Below are positions 22,116 to 31,021 of a DNA stretch of 64,000 nucleotides, piece after piece. This DNA is from JAIBJN01 sp963748205 (GTDB lineage Bacteria; Actinomycetota; Thermoleophilia; Gaiellales; Gaiellaceae). Position numbers and translations under genes: made by a program. The notes under the pieces were generated by a model. The model was not told the DNA's origin. It saw nothing but the letters and a program-made list of their open reading frames with translations, and searched no databases. How positions within the stretch are numbered: the stretch's first letter is position 1; every line of letters starts with the position of its first letter. Location: contig CAVVIB010000021.1 in the NCBI GenBank assembly GCA_963748205.1, forward strand, positions 245,767-309,766, written 5' to 3'.

Positions 22116-23396
22116 TTATGCGGCCAGCGCGAGGTCGTCCATCGCCGCGACGACCGGCTCCGCGGCCTCGACCTGCTGCTCGTCCTGGGCCTTGAGAGCG
22201 TTGAAGAACGGCAGCGAGAGGAGGATCGGGACGCCGATGGCGATCCACATGGCGCCGTAGCCGTTCGTGGCCGGGAAGACCGGCGCGAGGACGTCGATGG
22301 CGACGCCGACGACGATCGGGCCGAGCACGGCGCCGAGCGCGCGCGAGAAGCCGAACAGGCCAGTGAGCGCGCCCTCGGCCCCGGCGGGCGTCATCCCGAC
22401 GAGGATCCCGTACGGGAGGGTCATGACGACCGCGCCGGCGAGCGCGATGAGCGGCAGGCCGATCAGGAACGAGCCGAACGAGGAGAGCCCGGCGCCGACG
22501 AGCAGCCCGACGCCGTAGACCCAGATGGAGACGCGCATGAGCCGGTGGACGCCGACGGCGTCGGCCAGGCGGCCGGCCCCGAAGGCGGCGATGACGTAGG
22601 CGCCTGCGACGACGCCCATCACGGCGGAGGCGGTGCCGACCGACTCGCCGAGGCCCTTGACGACGAAGAGCACGATGAAGGTCTTCAGGCCCATGAAGGA
22701 GAGCTCCCAGAGGGCGTTCGCGGCCACGAAGGCGCGCACGTCAGGGCGCTCGCGGACGAGGCGGAAGACGCCGGGCCCGGGAAGCCTCGGAACCTCGGGC
22801 GGCGGCGAGACCGGCGCGAGCGTCTTGCCTCGCACCTCGCGCACGAGCACGACCGTGGCGAGCACGGCCGCGGCGGCGGCGAGGAGGAACGGAAGCGGCG
22901 TCCACACGGAGAGCAGGAGCCCGCCGGCGACGAGGGCTACGCCGAGGCCGAGCCCGCGCATGACGCCCTGCCAGCCCTGCGCGCGACCCTGGTGCGTCGA
23001 CGGCACGAGCTCGGCGAAGAGCGCCTGGTACGGCGGGTAGTAGACGTGGTAGCCGATGAAGAAGAGCGAGACGAGCGCGACCGTCTCCGCGTAGCCGTGG
23101 GCGAACGGGAGGATCGCGAGCGGCACGACCAGCAGCGGCACGCCTATGAGCGCGTACGGGATGCGGCGGCCGAAGCGGCTCTGCGTCCGGTCGGAGAGCG
23201 ACCCGACCAGGAGCGGCAGAAAGAGCGCGAAGGCGCCCTCGGCGCCGACCGCGATGCCGATTGCTCCTGCCGACGAGGTCGCCTCGCCGAGCAGGAGCGG
23301 CGCATAGGTCGTGAGGACGCTGATTCCGAGAGCGAGCGCGAAGGTGGGAAGCGCCAGAGCGCCCAGGAACCGTCCGATCCGGGGCGCAGGCACCAT
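22116..23396 (-). CDS. MFS transporter, GPH/sugar-like
   Basis: 426 residues with about 12 transmembrane segments. The A-loop motif GSLSDRTQSRFGRRIPYAL (D-R-x-x-x-R-x-G-R-R) is of the type found in GPH/MFS_2 and sucrose-type carriers. VYYPPYQALFAELVPSTHQG follows in helix 4/5. C-terminal half LFGFSRALGAVLGPIVVG. The acidic cytoplasmic tail ends MDDLALAA. The substrate is not readable. The start ATG is 4 bp after the stop of the 34-residue peptide gene, so the two are one operon. Confidence 0.85.
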   Translation of the reverse strand: MVPAPRIGRFLGALALPTFALALGISVLTTYAPLLLGEATSSAGAIGIAVGAEGAFALFLPLLVGSLSDRTQSRFGRRIPYALIGVPLLVVPLAILPFAHGYAETVALVSLFFIGYHVYYPPYQALFAELVPSTHQGRAQGWQGVMRGLGLGVALVAGGLLLSVWTPLPFLLAAAAAVLATVVLVREVRGKTLAPVSPPPEVPRLPGPGVFRLVRERPDVRAFVAANALWELSFMGLKTFIVLFVVKGLGESVGTASAVMGVVAGAYVIAAFGAGRLADAVGVHRLMRVSIWVYGVGLLVGAGLSSFGSFLIGLPLIALAGAVVMTLPYGILVGMTPAGAEGALTGLFGFSRALGAVLGPIVVGVAIDVLAPVFPATNGYGAMWIAIGVPILLSLPFFNALKAQDEQQVEAAEPVVAAMDDLALAA

Positions 23397-23400
23397 CGGC

Positions 23401-23505
23401 CTACGCCGCCGGGACGGCCCAGCGCACGCCGCGAACGGTCCAGCCGCCGACTGCGAGCACCAGGATGGCGATGATCGCCGCGCCGATAAACAGCTTCGTC
23501 TTCAT
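23401..23505 (-). CDS. 34-residue single-helix membrane peptide
   Basis: The minus strand from ATG 23505 reads MKTKLFIGAAIIAILVLAVG followed by GWTVRGVRWAVPAA and TAG at 23401. Two Lys, then a 17-residue hydrophobic helix and a short basic tail: a typical small inner-membrane peptide, N-in. A GGAGGGAGAG ribosome site lies 8-17 nt upstream. It is 4 bp from the MFS gene start, so it may be a leader or partner of the transporter. Confidence 0.6.
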   Translation of the reverse strand: MKTKLFIGAAIIAILVLAVGGWTVRGVRWAVPAA

Positions 23506-23603
23506 GCGGACACTCTCCCTCCTCGCCTACTAGACGAGAATGGGGCCAGCCGTCTTCCATTGGTGGGGTTTTCCCTACCTCGGACGGGCGGGTGAGACGG
23601 GGC

Positions 23604-24248
23604 CTACTGGCGCAGGAAGGTGAGCACCGCCAGCACGCGCCGGTGGTCCTCGTTCGCGCGCGGGAGCCCGAGCTTCCCGAAGATGCTCGTCACGTGCTTC
23701 TCGACCGCGCGCTCGGTGACGACGAGCTCCGCGGCGATGCCCGAGTTCGAGCGGCCCTGGGCCATGTGCTCCAGCACCTCGCGCTCGCGGGGCGTCAGCG
23801 TGTCGATCGGGTCGTCGCGCCGGCGGCGGCCGACGAGCTGGGAGACGATCGCCGGGTCGAGCGCCGAGCCGCCCTCCCCCACGCGGCGGACGGCCGCGGC
23901 GAACTCGCCCACGTCGGAGACGCGGTCCTTGAGCAGGTAGCCGACGCCCTCCGCGCTCTCGGCGAGAAGCTCCATGGCGTAGGCGGATTCGACGTACTGG
24001 GAGAGCACGAGCACGCCCACGTCCGGGTACGCCTCGCGGATCTCCTGCGCGGCCCGCAGCCCCTCGTCGGTGTGCGTCGGCGGCATGCGGATGTCGACGA
24101 TCACGACGTTCGGCGTGTAGCTCCGCACCTTGAGCATCAGGTCCTCGGCGGAGCCCGTCTGCGCAACGACCTCGAACCCCTGGTCCTCGAGCAGGCGGGC
24201 GACGCCCTCGCGCAGGAGGACGGAGTCCTCGGCGAGGACTACTCGCAC
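23604..24248 (-). CDS. NarL/LuxR-family response regulator
   Basis: 214 residues from GTG. Receiver domain (1-120) with Asp7/Asp8, phospho-acceptor Asp52 (VIVDIRMPP), and the Lys in YLLKDRV. HTH-LuxR domain about 148-212: DTLTPREREVLEHMAQGRSN, SGIAAELVVTERAVEKHVTS. The start overlaps the end of the histidine kinase gene by 10 bp; it is the cognate regulator by position. Output targets are unknown. Confidence 0.93.
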   Translation of the reverse strand: MRVVLAEDSVLLREGVARLLEDQGFEVVAQTGSAEDLMLKVRSYTPNVVIVDIRMPPTHTDEGLRAAQEIREAYPDVGVLVLSQYVESAYAMELLAESAEGVGYLLKDRVSDVGEFAAAVRRVGEGGSALDPAIVSQLVGRRRRDDPIDTLTPREREVLEHMAQGRSNSGIAAELVVTERAVEKHVTSIFGKLGLPRANEDHRRVLAVLTFLRQ

Positions 24249-26726
24249 GGGATCTCCGCGCGGATGCGGGTGCCGCTGCCCGGCGGGCTCTCGACCTCGA
24301 GGTCGCCGTCGAGCGCCTCGACCCTGTCGACCAGCCCGCGCAGGCCGGAGCCGCGCATCGGATCGGCGCCGCCGATGCCGTCGTCGGCTATCTCCACGAC
24401 CGCACGTCCGTTCACACGCGCGATGCTAACGGCCACCGAGGACGCCTCGGCGTACTTCGCCACATTCGCCAGCGCCTCGGAGACGACGTAGTACGCGGCC
24501 GCCTCGACCGGCTCCGGCAGGCGCTCCTCGACCATCTTCATGTCGATCACGAGCGGCGAGCGGGCGGCGAGTGCCTCGAGCGCAGGGCCGAGGCCGCGGT
24601 CGGAGAGGATCGCCGGGTGGATGCCGCGGGCGAGCTCGCGCAGCTCCTCGAGCGCCTGGGACAGCTCTTCCCCGGCCTGGCTGAGCAGGCGGTCGGCGCC
24701 CTCCGGGTCTTCGGCGATGCGCGCCTGGGCGAGGCGGAGCGCGAGCGAGAGTGACACGAGCCGCTGCTGGGCGCCGTCGTGGAGGTTGCGCTCCAGCCGG
24801 CGGCGCTCGACGTCGCTCGCCTCGACGAGGCGCGCCCTCGACCGGCGGAGCTCGGCCTCGTGCTCCTTGCGCTCCGTGATGTCGACGCCGCAGATGAGGA
24901 GGCGCGGGTGTCCCTTGTCGTCGCGCAGGGGCGTCGTCGACCAGGCGACGGTGTGGCGCTCGCCGTCGGTCGTCATCCACGTGCTCTCGTACTCCCCGCT
25001 TCCGCCCTCCTCCGCGACCTGGAGCACGCGCTCGCGGACGAGGTCGCGCTCCTCGGGCGCGATGAAGACGTCCCAGAACGCGTTCCCCTTCGTGAGGTCG
25101 TCGTCGCGCCGGCCGCTGAGCTGGACGAGGGAGTGGTTGAACCTGACGATGTAGCCGCCCGGGGTGACGAGGCAGAGCAGGCTCGGCGTCGAGTCGACGA
25201 CCGTGCCCGCGAAGTCGCGCTCGTGCTCGAGCTCCTTGTGCCGCTGCTGGAGCTCGAGGTGCAGGCGCTCGAGCTCGGCCTGGGCGGTGTTTCGCTCCGT
25301 GAACTCGCGCACGATCAGCACGGCCTCCTCGCCGGCCTTGACGATCCGCGACTCGAAGTCGCGCATCCTGCCGTCGAGCTCGAGGCGGTACTCGCCGGTG
25401 ACGATCTCGCCCGTGTCGATTGCACGCCTGATCCCTTCGACGAGCGGATCGGCCACATCCTTCGGGAGGATGTCGTGCGCGCAGGAGCCGATCAGCTGGT
25501 TCGGCGAGACGGCGAGATCCTCGGCCCGCCCCTTGTACTCCAGGTACACGCCCTCTCGGGTCATGCGGAACATGAGGTCGGGCACGGCGTCGAGGAGCGC
25601 CCGGTTGCGCGCCTGCGCCTTCGCGAGCGCCGCGTGGCGCCGTTCGCTCTCGAGCGCCAGGGCCGCGGTCGCGGCCGCCGACTCCACGAGCAGCGGGTCC
25701 TCCTCGAGCGAGCGGTGGTGGATGAGCGCGGCAACGGTTCGGCCCTCGCGCTCCACCATGGTCACGAGCTCCTCGCCGTCGGGCTCGGGCAGCTCGATCG
25801 GGTTCCCCTCGATGTCGGCGAAGGACCTCGTGTCGGGAATCCAGTACGCGAGCCGGAGCGTCGGGTCGCCGAGTGCGCGGGCGAGGGCCTCCCTGAGCTC
25901 ACCCGGAGCGTGCGGCTTGCCGAGGTCGAGCACGAGCTGCCCCACGCCGGCGCGCGCGAGCCTGCCGCTCAGCAGGCCGACGATGAACGCCAGCGGCACG
26001 GCCGCGAAGCTGATGATCACGATCCAGAAGAGGACGTTGCCGGCCTCCTGGAAGGCGGCCCCGACCAGGAGGGTTATGGCGAGCAGCGCGAGCGTGACGC
26101 CCGCCGCGACGTAGACCGGGGCGAGGACACGCCTGATCGGCCGCGACGCGGCGTGCCAGCGCCGCCAGAAGACGTAGAGCGAGGCGGCCAGCGCGGGGAC
26201 GCCGGCGAGCACGAGGATCGTGTTGATGACGTCGACCGCGGTCGGCGAGTCGACGATGAGGAAGGCGTTCGCCGGGCAGTCGGGACAGTTGTCGGAGACG
26301 TCGTCGAAGAGCGTCGAGACGAAACGACCCGACGGTGAGGATCAGGTAGGCGGTCGTGACGATCGCGTAGACGAGCCTGGTCTCCAGGTACCCGCGCGGG
26401 AAGGCGAGCAGCGCATGGATGAAGATGGCGATGAAGAGGCCGCCGAACGCGTAGCCGATCGTGAACGGGATCGAATCGTTCGCGGCGCCGAGGGCGCCGA
26501 AGAAGACCGCCATCCCGACCGCGGTCATAAGCCGCCCGAACGCGTTGTCGGGCCGGCGCATCCACGCGACGATGCCGCCGAGGATGAACGACCAGGCCAT
26601 GATCATGAAGGCCGTGGCCGTGAAGGCCGGGTTCTCCTCGTGCACGCTCGAGAGGACGAGCCAGAGCGCACCGGCGCTGAGGAGGACGCCGAGGCCGAGG
26701 ACGGCGGCAACCGTCAGTCGTCGCAT
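24239..26726 (-). CDS. Multi-pass membrane histidine kinase with PAS domains (one frameshift)
   Basis: About 829 residues when one frame break near 26320-26335 is bridged. The first ~130 residues start at ATG 26726 with several membrane helices (FILGGIVAWMRRPDN, GGLFIAIFIHALLAFPRG). The second frame continues with VSTLFDDVSDNCPDCPANAF and further helices. Then a GAF-like segment (about 275-365), two PAS domains with a coiled-coil linker, HisKA_3 (ERRRLERNLHDGAQQRL, phospho-His) and HATPase_c (DDGIGG, GSGLRGLVDRVEAL). It forms an operon with the receiver protein upstream and the LuxR regulator downstream. Confidence 0.85.
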
Positions 26727-26730
26727 GTGA

Positions 26731-27087
26731 CTATCGAAGCACAGCGCGAAGCGCAGCGCCCGACAGCTCTGCCTTCGGCACGAACGCGGAGGCGCCGCAC
26801 TGGCCCACGAGGGGGCCGAAGTCGGCCGCGTCGCGGCTCGACGTGAGGACGACGATGGGGCCGTCCCCGTTCTGCTTGCAGAGTTCCCTGGCGATGCTGA
26901 AGCCGTCGGTGTCCGGCAGCTGCACGTCCAGGAGGACGAGGTCGGGCTTCAGCTCCAGGATCGCCTCGAAGGCGGAGCGCCCGTCCTCGGCCTCGCCGAC
27001 CACCTCGAATCCCTCGGCGACGAGCAACTCCTTTGCCGTAGCCCGGAAGCTCGGATGGTCGTCGACGATGATGACTCGGTTTCCCAT
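26731..27087 (-). CDS. Single-domain (CheY-like) response regulator
   Basis: 118 residues from ATG 27087 (MGNRVIIVDDHPSFR). Receiver domain only: Asp9/Asp10, phospho-acceptor Asp54 (LVLLDVQLPDTDG), Thr/Ser in VVLTSSRD and Lys in FVPKAEL. There is no output domain, so it works by protein contact or as a phosphate shuttle. First gene of a three-gene cassette with the membrane kinase (4 bp gap) and the LuxR regulator. Divergent from the CYTH-CHAD gene at 27168. Confidence 0.9.
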   Translation of the reverse strand: MGNRVIIVDDHPSFRATAKELLVAEGFEVVGEAEDGRSAFEAILELKPDLVLLDVQLPDTDGFSIARELCKQNGDGPIVVLTSSRDAADFGPLVGQCGASAFVPKAELSGAALRAVLR

Positions 27088-27167
27088 TGCGCGCTCAAAT
27101 GGTGGCAAAGCGGTGTATCGCCGGGAATACGGCTAACCCCACTCTTTCCCGGCGGTACGATCGCCTG

Positions 27168-28614
27168 GTGGCACGTCCTCGTTCGACGCGGGAACGCGAG
27201 CTGAAGCTGACGATTCCTGCCGATTTCTCCCTCCCGGAGCTGCCGGGGGAGCCGCTGGAGCCGCGCACGCTCACCTCGACGTACTTCGACACGCCCGACC
27301 GGGCTCTTGCCCGTGCCGGCGTCACCCTCCGGCGCCGGGTCGAGAACCGCAAGGGCCTGTGGCAGCTGAAGCTGCCCGGCAAGGGCGAGCGGCTCGAGCT
27401 CGAGACTCCGGGCGGCCCGGCCGGCCCGCCGGCCGATCTCGCCGACCTCCTCGTGGGGGTCCTGCGCGGCCGAGGCCTCGAACACGCTGTCGTCCTGCGC
27501 ACCCGGCGGACGGGCATCCGTGCGCAGGTCGACGGACGCGCGGTCGCGGACGTCACCGTCGACCGGGTCGCGATCCTCGACGGCCGGCGCGTGCGCGAGT
27601 CGTTCGTCGAGCTCGAGGCCGAGGCGCTGGACGGCGAGGGCGCGGGCGCGCTCCCCGACCTCGGCCGCGCCCTCGAGGAGGCAGGCGCGTCGCCTGGCGA
27701 CGGACGGTCGAAGGCCTTTCGTGCGATGGGGTTCTTCCCACTCGAGCCGGCGCTTCCTCCGCGTGGGGCGCCCGCGCTCGAGCACGTGCGGGTCGCGCTG
27801 GCGCGACAGGTCGCCGAGCTCCTCGCCCACGATCCCGGGACGCGCTTCGGCGAGGACACGGAGGAGCTGCACCAGCTCCGCGTGGCCACCCGCCGTCTCC
27901 GCGCCATCCTCCGCGCCGCGCGCGACCTGCTCGAGCCCGCGTGGAGCGAGGCCCTGCGCGCCGAGCTCTCCTGGCTCGCCTCCGCGCTCGGGCCCGTGCG
28001 GGATTTCGACGTGCTGATCGAGCGCCTGCGGGGGGAGATCGAGAGCCTGGAGCCGGGCGAGCGCCGCGCAGCCGCGCGCTTCATCGCGTGGCTCGACGAG
28101 GACCGCGACGCCGTCCGCGCGGCGCTGCTCGAGGCGATGTCGAGCCCGCGCTACTTCCAGCTGCTCGACCGGCTCGAGGCGGCCGCCGTCTCGCCGCACG
28201 CGCGCGAGTCGGACATCTCGCTCCGAGAAATCGCAGGCGCCGAATTCCGCAAGCTCCGCAAGGCGGTGAAGGCGCTGCCGCCCAGAGCCGCCCGACGACG
28301 AGCTGCATGCCGTCCGCATCCGCGGCAAGCGCGCCCGCTATGCCGCCGAGCTTGCCGAGGGAGCGGTAGGCAAGCCGGCCCGGCGATTCGTCCAGGACGC
28401 GAAGCGTTTCCAGGACGTCGTCGGCGAGCATCAGGATGCCGTGGTCGCCGAGGAACGCATCCGCGATCTCCTGGGGCGCACAGGAAGCCCGCAGGCCCAT
28501 CTGGCGGCGGGTCGCCTGATCGAGCGCGAGCGCATGCGTCGGCGCGAGGCGCGAGCGGCCTTCCCCGCGGCCTGGGACAACCTCGAGAAGAGCGGGAAGA
28601 CGGCCTGGGCCTGA
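27168..28614 (+). CDS. CYTH-CHAD protein, polyphosphate-associated (one frameshift)
   Basis: The GTG start at 27168 gives the CYTH signature E-x-E-x-K at residues 9-13 (REREL-K), STYFDTPDRALARAGVTLRRR and further tunnel basic residues (about 1-200). The CHAD domain (about 215-480) starts ALEHVRVALARQVAELLAHD and TEELHQLRVATRRLRAILRA, a His/Arg-rich helix bundle known to bind polyphosphate. One extra base near 28284 breaks the frame; afterwards the protein resumes with DDELHAVRIRGKRARYAAEL and ends GKTAWA at 28614. CYTH domains hydrolyse triphosphates. Context is exopolyphosphatase and polyphosphate kinase. Confidence 0.88.
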
Positions 28615-28625
28615 AGCAGGACACC

Positions 28626-29442
28626 GTGCAGGCGGCCGGCGGCGTCGTGTACCGGCGCGACGACGGTGCGCTCGAGGTCCTGCTCGTCCATCGCCCACGC
28701 TACGACGACTGGACGCTGCCCAAGGGCAAGCTTCACCGCGGCGAGAGCCACGAGGACGGCGCGCTCCGCGAGGTCGAGGAGGAGACCGGCCTTCGTTGCG
28801 AGCTGGGACACGAGCTCCCGTCCAGCCACTACCACGACCAGAAGGGGCGTCCGAAGGTCGTCCGCTACTGGACGATGCGCCCGCTTGGCGGCGCCTTCCA
28901 CCCGCACGACGAGGTCGACGACGCGCGCTGGCTCCCGCTCGCGGAAGCCGAGACCGAGCTGAGCTACGACCGCGACCGCGAGATCCTGCGCGCGTTCGCC
29001 GAGCGAGGAGGCCGGATGACCGTCCTCCTCCTCCGCCATGCCACGGCCGGCAAGAGCACGAGCGCCCCTGACGACCACCTCCGGCCGCTCGACGAGCGTG
29101 GCTGGGAGCAGGCTGAGAAGGCTCGTGGAAACGCTCGCCCCCTACGACGTGCAGCGCATCCTGACGAGCCCGTACATGCGCTGCCGCCAGACGGTCGAGC
29201 CGCTCGCCCGCGCGCTCGGGCGGCCCATCGAGGAACGGCCCGAGCTCGCCGAGGGCTCGACCGCCGAGGACGCGCTCCGCCTCGTCGGCTCGCTCGACGG
29301 CGAGACCGCCGTGCTTTGCACGCACGGCGACGTCGTCTACGAGCTCCTCGGCGAGGAGAGCAAGAAGGGCTCGACCTGGGTGCTCGACGCGGACGAGGAC
29401 GGCTCGCTCGAGCGCCGGGACTACATCCCTCCGCCGGCGTAG
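28626..29442 (+). CDS. NUDIX hydrolase - histidine phosphatase fusion (MutT1-like, one frameshift)
   Basis: GTG at 28626, 11 bp after the CHAD stop. NUDIX domain (1-130) with the box GKLHRGES ... REVEEETGL. Then, after AERGG, a phosphohistidine-phosphatase (SixA-type) domain starts TVLLLRHATAGKS and continues, in another frame after a break near 29121, with RLVETLAPYDVQRILTSPYM and CTHGDVVYELLGEE. The NUDIX-plus-RHG order is that of mycobacterial MutT1, which hydrolyses oxidised nucleotides and diadenosine polyphosphates. Exact substrate here is inferred. Confidence 0.85.
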
Positions 29443-29492
29443 AGCCCGAATCGTCCGCGGGCTTGCCTGGCTCGCCGGCATCTGGGACAACT

Positions 29493-29759
29493 GTGTCCGC
29501 ATTGTCCGTTCGCGTGATCCTCCTTCCCGGGATCGTGCTCCCGGCACAACTCGCGTACGGCGGGCTCATCTCCGAGCTGGGCTCCAACCCGGATCACTAC
29601 GCGGAGATCGCGCAACGACTGAGCAGTGTCTTCCCCGACTTCGAGCTCGAAGTGTTCGCGGAGCGTCATCACTTCGACCCGCCGCACCGGGCGGAGCCCG
29701 AGCGCCTGGCGCGATCCCTCCAGTCGCTCTGGCGACGGGCAGAGGCGAGCCGAGGCTAG
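29493..29759 (+). pseudogene. Internally deleted alpha/beta-hydrolase remnant
   Basis: 88 residues from GTG. It starts like an alpha/beta hydrolase (VRVILLPGIVLPAQLAYGGL, first strand and oxyanion turn) and ends like the same family (ELEVFAERHHFDPPHRAEPE, then RLARSLQSLWRRA, the catalytic-His strand and last helix). The middle, including the nucleophile elbow G-x-S-x-G and the acid, is missing. It therefore looks like a gene that lost about 150 codons in frame; it cannot be a functional hydrolase. Its stop overlaps the converging gene by 4 bp. Confidence 0.5.
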
Positions 29760-30031
29760 GCCGCTCGACGCGGCCCGGCCAGGAGGCCGCCCGAGCGAAG
29801 CGCGATCCTCCGCTCGAGCATGCTCACCTCGTGCACCTGGTCGACCGGCACGAGCACGAGCCAGTTGCCGAGCAGGCCCGCGCGGACAGCGAGGAGCACC
29901 GGCGCACCGGTCTCCGGGTTGACGCGGATGCTCTCGACGACGCCGATCCGCGCCGCCGGGCCGTAGACGCCGAAGCCCTCGCAGTACGCGAGGCCCGCGT
30001 GTCGGCTCTGTGTCTTCTCGTTGGTCTCCAT
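29756..30031 (-). CDS. PRC-barrel-like small protein
   Basis: 91 residues from ATG 30031 (METNEKTQSRHAGLAYCEGF). VYGPAARIGVVESIRVNPET, LLAVRAGLLGNWLVLVPVDQ and VSMLERRIALRSG follow the PRC-barrel pattern: Gly in the first turn, a strand pair, then a V-P-x-x-x-V strand. It lies downstream of ppx on the same strand and has its own pho-box-like repeats 34 bp upstream. A role in phosphate or polyphosphate metabolism is inferred from position only. Confidence 0.65.
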   Translation of the reverse strand: METNEKTQSRHAGLAYCEGFGVYGPAARIGVVESIRVNPETGAPVLLAVRAGLLGNWLVLVPVDQVHEVSMLERRIALRSGGLLAGPRRAA

Positions 30032-30065
30032 GGCTTCATCGTGCCCGGGGCCTCCGGAGACGATG

Positions 30066-30098
30066 GGTGACGGGGCCGTGAAGAAGCGGTTACGCGGC
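30066..30098 (-). promoter_or_regulatory. Pho-box-like 11-bp direct repeats upstream of the PRC gene
   Basis: On the plus strand three 11-mers in register: GGTGACGGGGC, CGTGAAGAAGC, GGTTACGCGGC. Read toward the minus-strand gene the cores are CGTAACC, CTTCACG, CGTCACC. They lie 34 bp upstream of the PRC gene start; the far unit overlaps the end of ppx. Confidence 0.5.
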
Positions 30099-30979
30099 CG
30101 AAGCCGCGAGCTCGTCCAGAAGCGCGAGCGCCGCGCCTTCCCGCAGCCCTGCGCGGGAGACCTGGAGCGGCACGCCGAGGCGCTCCTGGAGCGCCATGAG
30201 GACGACGGCGCCGGCCGCGAGCGTCCGCGCGCGGCGTTCGTGCAGCCCGAAGGTCTTGGCCGTCTTCGCCGCCGGCCGCTTGGCCAGGATGGCGAGGGCG
30301 GCGTCGAAGTCCCTCGGCGTCGAGCTCCCTGCCGACGAGCTTGCGAAGGCCCCGTGCCGTCCCGCCGGCGGCGAGCGCTGACCTGCGGCAGCGGCGGCGC
30401 GAAGCCGTCCAGGTGCCGCTCGACGTCGTCCCTGGCGGCCGCGAGCGCCCGTTTTCCCGGCGGGTCGTCCGCGAGGAAGCGCGCGGTGAGCCGCACGGCG
30501 CCGATGTCGAGCGACTTCGACCACGCCGGCCCGCCCTCGGTCGTGCCGACGACGACCTCGGTCGAGCCGCCGCCCACGTCGACGACGGCGACGCTCCCCG
30601 GCTGGGCCGCGGCGGCGTCGACGGCGCCCGAGAAGGCGAGCTCGCCCTCCTCGTCCGCAGAGAGGACGCGCACGGGAGCGCCTCCGGCGGCCACGAGCGC
30701 GCGAACGAGCTCGTCGCCGTTGGCGCCCTGCCGTCCAGGCGCGGTGACGATCACCTCGACCGCGGACGCGTTGAGGACGCGGGCGCTGTGCACGAAGCCG
30801 GCCACGCACTCAGCGGCCTCTTCGATACGGGCCGCCGAGAGCCGCCCGTCCCGCTCGACGTCCTCGCCGAGGAACAGGTGCTCGCGGCCCTCGTCGAGAG
30901 CGACGAGCCCCGAGCCCTCGCGGCGCGCCACGAGCAGGCGGACAGTGTTCGAGCCGACATCGACGACAGCGACATTCAC
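30090..30979 (-). CDS. ppx: Exopolyphosphatase/GppA family (two frameshifts)
   Basis: From GTG 30979: MNVAVVDVGSNTVRLLVARR (phosphate-1 motif), GELAFSGAVDAA, VAVVDVGGGSTEVVVG (phosphate-2) and SLDIGAVRLTARFL, the actin-like ASKHA fold of Ppx/GppA. Frame breaks near 30380 and 30320; bridging them gives ALAAGGTARGLRKLVGRELD, DFDAALAILAKRPAAKTAKT and LREGAALALLDELAASAA, ending at 30090. About 296 residues, the short single-module form. It releases terminal phosphate from polyphosphate or acts on pppGpp. It follows ppk1 on the same strand after 42 bp. Confidence 0.88.
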
Positions 30980-31021
30980 AGAGTGCTCATTCTCCAGTCG
31001 AGCGTCGGCTGTAACCCTTAA

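Noticed and set aside
27101..27133. Weak 11-bp repeats GGTGGCAAAGC, GGTGTATCGCC, GGGAATACGGC upstream of the CheY-like gene
   Set aside because: Only GGTG/GGG is shared and the TTCACC core is absent; may be chance, so not listed as a pho box.
27087..29759. Apparent 890-residue plus-strand fusion of CYTH-CHAD, NUDIX, phosphatase and hydrolase
   Set aside because: The joins lie where domains change frame; the correct CHAD stop at 28614 and phosphatase stop at 29442 are in other frames, so the giant ORF is an indel artefact.
29756..30979. Apparent Ppx-PRC fusion on the minus strand
   Set aside because: The Ppx half loses homology at 30380 because of an indel; its true end is at 30090 in another frame and the PRC gene has its own ATG at 30031.
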